Assembly (NCBI GenBank): GCA_009694185.1
Contig: SHVR01000032.1
Coordinates: 1 to 32,296, forward strand
DNA: 32,296 nt
Direction of reading: 5' to 3'
Source: Alphaproteobacteria bacterium
GTDB taxonomy: Bacteria; Pseudomonadota; Alphaproteobacteria; SHVR01
The position numbers were made by a program, and so were the translations under genes. Positions 26,608-32,296 of this stretch are shown here, one piece after another; within the stretch, counting starts at the first letter, position 1, and every line of letters starts with the position of its first letter. The notes beneath the pieces were generated by a model, which was not told where the DNA came from, did not search any database, and worked only from the letters and a program-made list of their open reading frames with translations.

Positions 26608-26760
26608 ATGGCTGGGAAAATCGCATTCGTAACGGGTGCTGGCTTCGGTTTTGGCCGGCCGATGGACGTCGCCCACGGCATTCTCTACCCCACCTGCGAC
26701 GCGGCAAGCGTTACCATGGGAAGCGAACCACTTATCGCCGGTAGCCAGACAAGGAACTGA
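26608..26760 (+). pseudogene. Short-chain dehydrogenase remnant, middle deleted
   Basis: A 50-codon open frame. It begins MAGKIAFVTGAGFGFGR, the nucleotide-binding start of a classical SDR with the VTGAGxGxGR pattern. It then passes directly into DVAHGILYPTCDAASVTMGSE, which resembles the SDR C-terminus (usually DVA..ILyLaSDeASfvTGsel, then vDGG). The catalytic Ser-Tyr-Lys core, around 190 residues, is absent; the join is near 26656-26664. No dehydrogenase activity is possible. The stop lies 5 nt before the D-threonine aldolase-like start, so the intact gene probably formed an operon with it. Confidence 0.72.
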
Positions 26761-26765
26761 TCGCC

Positions 26766-27914
26766 ATGGCCCTCGCGCCTCTCGACCTCGGCCCTAATGC
26801 CCATTTGATCGGCAAGCCCGGTTCGCGCGGGGCTCTTGACACGCCCGTGCTGGTCATCGATCTCGATGCCTTGGAGCGCAACATCGCGACCATGGCGGCG
26901 CATGTCCGCCAGGTCGGTCAGGTTCTCAGGCCGCATGCGAAGACCCACAAATCGCTCGAAATCGCGCGCCGGCAAGTGGCCGCCGGCGCCGTGGGGATCG
27001 CCTGCGCCACCCTCGGCGAGGCGGAGGTGATGGTGGGTGGCGGCATCGAGAATGTGCTGATCACGTCGCCCATGGTGCGGGCGTCCAAGGTTGAGCGGCT
27101 GATCGCCCTCAATCGCCGCGCCAATGGCCTATCGGTGGTCGTCGACCATCCGGGCAATATCGAGGCGCTGGCCGCCGCCGCCAACGCCAGTGGCCAAGTG
27201 CTGCGAGTTCTGATCGACCTCGATGTCGGCACCCACCGCACCGGTGTTGCCTCGGCCCAGAGCGCGGTGGCGCTCGCCCGCCAGATTGCCGGCCAGGCGA
27301 GCCTGGAGTTGGTGGGGCTGCAAGCCTATGCCGGCCATCTCCAGCATGTCGTGGACTATGACGCCCGCCTGGCCCAGGCCCGGCAGATGGCGGAGTGGCT
27401 CAGCCAAGTGCGCGGTCAGTTGAGCGCGGCCGGACTCTCGCCCGCCCTCCTCTCCGGTGGTGGTACCGGGACCCATGATTTGGACCATCGGGCAGGTGCG
27501 ATCAACGAGCTACAAGCCGGCTCCTACGTGTTCATGGATTCTGACTATGGCGTTGTCGCCCTGACCGAGGCCGGCCGTTCGCCCTTCGAGACGGCGTTGT
27601 TCGTGCAGACCAGCGTGGTGAGCGCCTGCCATGACGGGTTTGTCACGACCGATGCCGGCCTCAAGGCGTTCTCGACCGACAAGGGGCCGCCCGACATCCT
27701 CAGCGGCGCGCCCGCGGGCTCGACCTATAGCTGGTCGGGCGACGAGCATGGCCGGGTGCATTTGCCGCCGGGCGGCCGGCTCGATATCGATGCCGTGCTG
27801 GAATGCCGAGTGCCGCATTGCGACCCGACGGTCAATCTTCACGACCATTATCATGTGGTGCGGGGCGACACCCTGGTTGCCATCTGGCCGGTCGACGCGC
27901 GCGGCCGGCGCTAA
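26766..27914 (+). CDS. D-threonine aldolase / DSD1-type PLP enzyme
   Basis: A 382-residue fold-type III PLP enzyme (alanine racemase-like barrel plus C-terminal beta domain). RPHAKTHKS near residues 55-63 carries the PLP lysine, Lys59; GLQAYAGHLQH and SGGGTGTHDLDH line the cofactor site. The C-terminal VPHCDPTVNLHDHYHVV supplies metal ligands: His351 and Asp353 follow the His-x-Asp pattern I recall for D-threonine aldolase, whereas D-serine dehydratases have His-x-Cys. So cleavage of D-3-hydroxy amino acids to glycine and an aldehyde is favoured, though D-serine dehydratase cannot be excluded. The ATG at 26766 follows AAGGAA. It lies behind the SDR remnant and ends in a hairpin-repeat block. 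Confidence 0.87.
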   Translation: MALAPLDLGPNAHLIGKPGSRGALDTPVLVIDLDALERNIATMAAHVRQVGQVLRPHAKTHKSLEIARRQVAAGAVGIACATLGEAEVMVGGGIENVLITSPMVRASKVERLIALNRRANGLSVVVDHPGNIEALAAAANASGQVLRVLIDLDVGTHRTGVASAQSAVALARQIAGQASLELVGLQAYAGHLQHVVDYDARLAQARQMAEWLSQVRGQLSAAGLSPALLSGGGTGTHDLDHRAGAINELQAGSYVFMDSDYGVVALTEAGRSPFETALFVQTSVVSACHDGFVTTDAGLKAFSTDKGPPDILSGAPAGSTYSWSGDEHGRVHLPPGGRLDIDAVLECRVPHCDPTVNLHDHYHVVRGDTLVAIWPVDARGRR

Positions 27915-27924
27915 CCGGCGCGGC

Positions 27925-28028
27925 GCGGCGCCGAAGGGTCCGCCGCGCCCTAGGACGTGGCGGCGCCGAAGGGTCCGCCGCTTGGGTGGCAAGCGTCGGA
28001 GTGGGACCACTAGGGCGTGGCTGCGCCG
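27925..28028. repeat. GC-rich hairpin repeat block between convergent genes
   Basis: GCGGCGCCGAAGGGTCCGCCGC occurs identically at 27925-27946 and 27960-27981 (35-bp period). Each copy folds as GCGGCG...CGCCGC around a short loop. A 19-bp sequence at 27950-27968, beginning CTAGGACGTGGC, recurs with two mismatches at 28010-28028, where it encodes the last residues and stop of the GNAT gene. There is no T-run, but tandem GC stems between convergent genes could block read-through in both directions. Confidence 0.7.
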
Positions 28029-28789
28029 GGACTCCCCGCTTCCAGTATGGCGGCGGCGCCGCGATCGCAGTCTACCAGGGCCGCTATTGTCAGCTCGCCG
28101 AGCGCCATCTTCTGTTGGCCGTCGGGCGTGAAGTTGTCGGGTGCCAGCCAGCGCTCATAGGCGCGTTTCAGATACGGCCATTCACGGTCGAGCATGGCGA
28201 ACCAGATGGTGTCTCGGTTTCGCCCCTTGTAGATGGTCGCCTGGCGAAAGAGGCCCTCATAGCGGAAGCCATAGCGGAGGGCCGCGCGGCGCGAGGGCGC
28301 GTTGAGGGAGTCGCACTTCCACTCGTAGCGCCGATAGCCGAGCTCGTCGAAGACGCGGCGCATCATCAAGAACATGGCCTCGCTGGCGATGGGCGTGCGC
28401 TGCGCCAGGGGGGAATAGTTGATGTTGCCGACCTCGATCGAGCCGATGGCGGGGTCGATTCTGAGATAGCTCGCAACACCGACCGCGCGCTCGCCCGCCC
28501 TCGCGACGATGGCGAAGAACAGCGGGTCCTGGGACTTGGCGACGCTCGCGACCCAATCCCGGTAGGCGGCGAATTCGCCGAACGGCCCGACCGCGAGATA
28601 GGTCCAATTGCGGCCGTCCCGGTCGCGGCCGTTCGCCTCGAAGAGTGCCTCGGCATGGCGCGCCGCATCGAGCGGCTCAAGCCGGCAATGGACGCCGGTC
28701 ATGGCCGTTCCGGGGGGCCTGGGTCGCGCCGTCCAGCCCGGCAGCGGCAAGCCGATCGGCTGGCCAAGTGGGTTAAGATGCTCCGGCAT
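28010..28789 (-). CDS. GNAT-family N-acetyltransferase
   Basis: A 259-residue protein of the RimJ/RimL-like GNAT group, which transfers acetyl groups from acetyl-CoA to amines or protein N-termini. After a proline-rich start, CRLEPLDAARHAEALFEA opens the fold; VGVASYLRIDP and IEVGNINYSP are core strands, APIASEAMFLMMRRVFDEL is the region following the pyrophosphate loop, and YRRYEWKCDSLNAPSRRAA and YGFRYEGLFRQ are typical of the family. The substrate is unknown. The ATG at 28789 has GAGG five bases upstream and is preferred over the ATG at 28828, which lacks proper spacing. The 3' end lies in the hairpin repeat block. Confidence 0.86.
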   Translation of the reverse strand: MPEHLNPLGQPIGLPLPGWTARPRPPGTAMTGVHCRLEPLDAARHAEALFEANGRDRDGRNWTYLAVGPFGEFAAYRDWVASVAKSQDPLFFAIVARAGERAVGVASYLRIDPAIGSIEVGNINYSPLAQRTPIASEAMFLMMRRVFDELGYRRYEWKCDSLNAPSRRAALRYGFRYEGLFRQATIYKGRNRDTIWFAMLDREWPYLKRAYERWLAPDNFTPDGQQKMALGELTIAALVDCDRGAAAILEAGSPGAATP

Positions 28790-28881
28790 GCTGTCCTCGG
28801 TCCCCGGGGCGATGGGTGAGCCAACCATCCTTCGCCGGCGGAGGGAAGTGCCGACTTTTTGGAATATTTGGGGAGGGTGCG

Positions 28882-29586
28882 ATGATCGAGGTCCGTCCGT
28901 TTCAGAGCCTCGGGCGGTTCAGCAACGAATGGCTGACCGCCCGCTATCATTTCAGCTTCGCCCAATACCGCGACTCGGCGCGTATGGGCCTCGGGCCGCT
29001 CCGGGTCTGGAATGACGACCGGGTGCTGCCGGGCCGTGGCTTCGATCCGCACCCGCACCGCGACATGGAGATCGTCACCTATGTGCGCCAGGGTGCCATC
29101 ACCCACCGCGACCATCTGGGAAATGTGGGGCGGACGGCGGCGGGCGACGTTCAGGTCATGTCGGCCGGCACCGGCATCACCCATGGCGAACATAATCTCG
29201 AAGACCAGGACACGACACTCTTCCAGATCTGGATCGAACCGGCGCGGACTGGCGTGGCGCCCGCCTGGCAGATGCGCGCCTTTCCCAAGGCCGAGCGTGC
29301 CAGCCGGTTGGTGGCGCTGGCATCCGGCCGGGCGAGCGATCTGGCCGCGGGCGCTTTGCCGATCCACCAGGACGCGACCCTATATGGCGCGACGCTCGTG
29401 GCCGGCCAAGGGTTTAGCCATGAGCTGGGCGCCGGCAGGCGGGCCTATCTGGTGGCGGCCAGGGGTCGATTCCGGGTCAATGGCGCCGAAGTTGGCGAGC
29501 GCGACGGTGTCGCCCTTGAAGGTGAGCCCGAACTTCTGATCGAGGCACTGGCGGACGGCGAATTGCTGCTCGCCGATCTGCCGTGA
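28882..29586 (+). CDS. Pirin family protein (YhhW/quercetinase type)
   Basis: A 234-residue bicupin. The N-terminal cupin metal ligands His57 and His59 (FDPHPHRDME) and His101 and Glu103 (THGEHN) are all present and match the pattern of E. coli YhhW, which has quercetin 2,3-dioxygenase activity in vitro; the physiological role of bacterial pirins is unsettled. The C-terminal cupin (YLVAARGRFRVNG and beyond) is the non-metal half. The ATG at 28882 is set by a strong GGGGAGGG ribosome site; the longer open frame from 28816 is ignored. It diverges from the GNAT gene. Confidence 0.92.
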   Translation: MIEVRPFQSLGRFSNEWLTARYHFSFAQYRDSARMGLGPLRVWNDDRVLPGRGFDPHPHRDMEIVTYVRQGAITHRDHLGNVGRTAAGDVQVMSAGTGITHGEHNLEDQDTTLFQIWIEPARTGVAPAWQMRAFPKAERASRLVALASGRASDLAAGALPIHQDATLYGATLVAGQGFSHELGAGRRAYLVAARGRFRVNGAEVGERDGVALEGEPELLIEALADGELLLADLP

Positions 29587-29829
29587 CGCGCTTACGCCAA
29601 ACTAAAAGTGGCAACCTGCGGCGCGTGCAAGGATTCCGGCGAATGCCCGCCGGTCGCATAGCCGATCGCCTCCTGGCGACGTCCGCGTAAGGGGTGCCGG
29701 TCAAGAGTGTGTCGAGCGGAGCAGGCCGCCGCGCACATCCATGGCGAGCAACGGCATGGCGGTCATCACCAGGCGCCCATCGCAATCGAAGCGGATCGCC
29801 GGTCCGCATGGCGCGCCCGGTTCGTTCGC
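29587..29829. other. Intergenic region, no gene seen
   Basis: A 243-nt stretch between the convergent pirin and TauD-type genes. No convincing terminator, RNA or gene is visible. A short minus-strand frame continuing past the dioxygenase stop looks protein-like over about 35 codons but has no recognisable family. Confidence 0.4.
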
Positions 29830-30687
29830 TCAGCTCGGCCGGTCGCCCTTGGCCGTGGTGCGGTGCATGAGGCGCGGCATGGTCTCGTCGTAATCCAGCA
29901 CGGCATAATGCATGGCCGAGCGATTGTCCCACATCAGCACGTCGCCCGCCTGCCAGCGATGGCGGTAGATGTTCTCGGGCCGGGTCGCCTCGGCATAGAG
30001 ATGGTGCAAGAGGCCGGCGCTTTCGTCGGCCGTCCAGCCGTCGATCCGGGTCGTGAACCAGGGATTGACGAAAAGCGCCTTGCGGCCCGACTCTGGATTG
30101 GTGCGCACGACCGGATGGCGGGCGGGCGGCGGCACGGCGGTGATCGGCTGGCCGTCGCTCGGAGATTCCGCGTTTCGCCGCTGCAAGGCTTCGCCGCTGT
30201 GCAGCGCGAAGAGGCTGTCGAGCGTCGCTTTCAGGCCCGCCGAGAGGCCGTCATAGGCCGCGTACATGTTGGCGAACATGGTGTCGCCGTAACCTTCGGG
30301 CACGGTGAGCGCCTTGAGAATCGAGCCGAGCGGCGGCGTTTCGGCAAAGGAGATGTCGGAATGCCAGAAATCGTTGCGCGCCCCGGGCCGGCCCGGCTTG
30401 TTCTCGAGCACCAGGATGTCGGGATAATCGTCGAGACCCTTGCGCGACTTCAGCGGGTGTTCCATCACCGGGCCAAATCGCGCGGTGAAGGCCACATGCT
30501 GGGCGGGCGTGAGCGCGCCCTGGCCGCGCCAGAGGAGGATGCAATGATCGAGGAGGCACTGGCGGATTTCCGCGAAGCTCGCCTCATCAATGGGCCCTGC
30601 CAGGTCCACGCCCTGGACCTCGACCCCGATGGCGCCCGCGAGCGGCCGCGTCTCGATCATGCTGTTGCGAACCGCTCGACCCGCCAT
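29830..30687 (-). CDS. TauD/TfdA-family Fe(II)/2-oxoglutarate dioxygenase
   Basis: A 285-residue oxygenase with a clear TfdA-type active site: FWHSDISF gives His109 and Asp111, DNRSAMHYA gives distal His260, and LMHRTTAKGD gives Arg276 for the 2-oxoglutarate carboxylate. The family includes taurine, 2,4-D and alkylsulfatase-type dioxygenases; the N-terminal RPLAGAIGVEVQGVDLAGP is shared by all. The substrate cannot be told, as no sulfonate transport or other catabolic genes are adjacent. The ATG at 30687 is chosen because GGGAGAAGG lies just upstream; ATG 30660 has no such site. It is unrelated in detail to the other TauD-type gene in the window. Confidence 0.9.
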   Translation of the reverse strand: MAGRAVRNSMIETRPLAGAIGVEVQGVDLAGPIDEASFAEIRQCLLDHCILLWRGQGALTPAQHVAFTARFGPVMEHPLKSRKGLDDYPDILVLENKPGRPGARNDFWHSDISFAETPPLGSILKALTVPEGYGDTMFANMYAAYDGLSAGLKATLDSLFALHSGEALQRRNAESPSDGQPITAVPPPARHPVVRTNPESGRKALFVNPWFTTRIDGWTADESAGLLHHLYAEATRPENIYRHRWQAGDVLMWDNRSAMHYAVLDYDETMPRLMHRTTAKGDRPS

Positions 30688-30810
30688 GCGCCTTCTCCCG
30701 GCCTTATTGAGCGCCTTAATTATAGCCTACCTCGGACATCGTTGCTCTACAGTCGCCCACCCCGGCCGTAAGCTTCGGTTGGAAGCGCGTGGGGCGTTGG
30801 AGCGATCGCC

Positions 30811-32296
30811 ATGGCGGAAGAGCGCGTCGATCGCCGGCTGGCGGCGATATTCGCGGGCGACATCGCCGGCTATAGCCGGCTGATGGGCGCCGACGAGGAG
30901 GGCACGCTTCGCCAGCTCAAGGCCCATCGCCAGGAACTCGTCGACCCCAAGATTGCCGAGCACCGGGGCCGGATCGTCAAGACGACGGGCGACGGCATGC
31001 TGGTGGAATTCGTCAGCGTCGTGGACGCCGTTCGCTGCGCCGTCGACATCCAGCGCGGCATGGCGGAGCGCAACGCCGGCGTGGCCGCCGAGAAACGCAT
31101 CGAATTCCGTGTCGGAATCAATGTCGGCGACATCATCGGCGACGCCAACGATATCTATGGCGACGGCGTCAACGTGGCCGCCCGGCTGGAGGCGCTCGCC
31201 GACCCTGGCGGCATCATGGTTTCCAGCAATGTCTATGAGCAGGTGCGCGACAAGCTCGGCTTCGGCTTCGAGGACATGGGCGAGCAGACCGTCAAGAACA
31301 TCGCGCGGCCCGTTGGCGTCCACCGCGTTACCCTCGTGGAAAGCGCCACGCCGATCACGGCCACATCCGCCGCACCAGCCCCCGCCGAAGAAGCGCTGGC
31401 GCTGCCCGACAAGCCCTCGATCGCGGTCCTCGCCTTCAGCAATCTCTCGGGCGATCCGGAGCAGGAATATTTCTGCGACGGCGTGTCCGAGGACATCATC
31501 ACCGAACTGTCGCGCTTTCGTTCGCTGTTCGTGATCGCACGCAACAGCTCGTTTTCCTACAAGGGCAAGTCGCCCGACATTCGCCAAGTCGGCAAGGAAC
31601 TGGGAGTGCGCTATGTGCTGGAGGGCAGCATCCGGCGCGCCGGCCTGCGCATTCGGGTGACGGGCCAGCTCATCGACACGCTGACGGGGAACCACATCTG
31701 GGCCGACCGCTACGACCGGGTGCTGGAAGACATCTTTGCCGTGCAGGAGGAACTGACCCAGAGCATCGTTCGGGCGATCATGCCCGAGATCGAGGCGGCG
31801 GAACTGGAGAAGGTGCGTCGACGGCGTCCCGATAGCCTCGGCGCCCACGAGATCGCGGTGCGCGCCTGGGCCAAGGTGGGGGAGGCGTTCATCAAGAATG
31901 ATCGCGCGCTCCGCGACGCGGCGATCGGCGAGGCCAAGGCGGCGCTCGCCATCGACGCCCGAAGCACGCTCGCCCTGAACGCGCTCGCATTCGCGCAGTG
32001 GCAGCGTGTAAATCTCTACACTGCATCGGATCGTGAAACGGCATGGCAGGAGGGAATGGCCGCCGCGACCAGGGCGATCGAGGCCGATCGCTCGGATAGC
32101 ATCGGCTACGCGATCAAGGGGCTGCTGCTCGCTTATGCGTCCGATCGAGACCGGATAGACGAGGCGCTCGCCAATGCGCGGCAAGCCCATGCGCTCAATC
32201 CGCACAATATGCGATCGCTGAACGCCCTGGCGTTCGTTGAAAATATGGCGGGCAACCCGGAGAGCGCGATCGAGCATCTACACGAGGCGCTGCGCC
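30811..32296 (+). CDS. Class III adenylate/guanylate cyclase with TolB-like and TPR regions (partial)
   Basis: The first 495 codons of a gene running off the right edge. Residues about 8-170 are a class III cyclase domain: metal aspartates Asp17 (FAGDIAGYSRLMG) and Asp61 (KTTGDGMLVEF), purine-site Lys57, and transition-state Asn121 and Arg125 (VNVAARLE) are all present, so it should be active, most likely making cAMP. Residues about 203-300 (SIAVLAFSNLSGDPEQEYF, then LEGSIRRAG) form the TolB-like amino-terminal region of this family, and tetratricopeptide-like helices start near 370. Similar multidomain proteins are abundant in Rhizobiales and Rhodospirillales, with unknown input signals. The ATG at 30811 is chosen because the domain starts at once. 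Confidence 0.9.
   Translation, partial: MAEERVDRRLAAIFAGDIAGYSRLMGADEEGTLRQLKAHRQELVDPKIAEHRGRIVKTTGDGMLVEFVSVVDAVRCAVDIQRGMAERNAGVAAEKRIEFRVGINVGDIIGDANDIYGDGVNVAARLEALADPGGIMVSSNVYEQVRDKLGFGFEDMGEQTVKNIARPVGVHRVTLVESATPITATSAAPAPAEEALALPDKPSIAVLAFSNLSGDPEQEYFCDGVSEDIITELSRFRSLFVIARNSSFSYKGKSPDIRQVGKELGVRYVLEGSIRRAGLRIRVTGQLIDTLTGNHIWADRYDRVLEDIFAVQEELTQSIVRAIMPEIEAAELEKVRRRRPDSLGAHEIAVRAWAKVGEAFIKNDRALRDAAIGEAKAALAIDARSTLALNALAFAQWQRVNLYTASDRETAWQEGMAAATRAIEADRSDSIGYAIKGLLLAYASDRDRIDEALANARQAHALNPHNMRSLNALAFVENMAGNPESAIEHLHEALR

Noticed and set aside
29700-29829. Possible minus-strand coding tail beyond the TauD-type stop
   Set aside because: About 35 codons look protein-like but match no family I recognise and lack a start of their own.
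30727-32277. 516-codon minus-strand open frame
   Set aside because: Antisense to the cyclase gene, with composition typical of a high-GC shadow; no family motif, whereas the plus strand carries a complete cyclase active site.
1-32296. CRISPR array, tRNA/rRNA genes, insertion sequences or prophage genes
   Set aside because: Read through for regularly spaced repeats, cloverleaf-like segments, transposase motifs and terminal inverted repeats; none was found.

Overview
The window is high-GC (roughly two-thirds G+C by eye), densely coded DNA. Codon use, frequent GTG starts, stop/start overlaps and gene content (queA-tgt, an NDUFA9-type protein next to uppP, YdcH/DUF465, a cyclase-TPR protein) suggest an alphaproteobacterial chromosome, probably Rhodospirillales-like. 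That assignment is inference; there is no rRNA or other marker here. I see no tRNA, rRNA, CRISPR array, insertion sequence or phage gene.

Layout. 1-340: a palindrome-rich non-coding leader. 341-2157: a GGDEF diguanylate cyclase, a YdcH-like small protein and a DUF2390/TIGR02444 protein. 2066-4373 (minus): an acyl-CoA synthetase followed by the flavin prenyltransferase UbiX, whose 3' end overlaps the DUF2390 gene tail to tail. 4516-7760 (plus): a DOPA 4,5-dioxygenase-like protein translationally coupled to a large FAD/Fe-S oxidoreductase. 7774-12354 (minus): a one-chain double ABC exporter of CydDC type and a TauD-type dioxygenase. 12469-13308: a NUDT19-like Nudix hydrolase. 13313-18831 (minus): a TetR / membrane fusion protein / RND pump / VanX-like dipeptidase operon behind a perfect 14-bp palindromic operator candidate. 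19250-25238 (plus): NDUFA9-like protein, glutathione S-transferase, YeeZ-like epimerase, an internally deleted CorA, uppP, queA and tgt; from the epimerase onward, neighbours overlap by 1-4 nt or sit 5 nt apart. 25457-26369: a single-domain response regulator facing a MarR regulator. 26608-27914: a gutted short-chain dehydrogenase remnant and a D-threonine aldolase-like enzyme. 28010-30687: a GNAT acetyltransferase, a pirin and a second TauD/TfdA enzyme. 30811-end: a class III adenylate cyclase with TolB-like and TPR regions, cut by the window edge.

How the genes work together. Clear functional units are the regulated efflux operon, the queuosine pair (Tgt inserts preQ1, QueA adds the cyclopentene precursor) and the dioxygenase/oxidoreductase pair. 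The most unusual features are two genes only about 4.5 kb apart (CorA and SDR) that each keep both ends of their family in one open frame but have lost the middle. Next are the palindrome cluster at the left edge and the repeated hairpin block at 27925-28028. I did not find a clearly new multi-gene defence or biosynthetic system.
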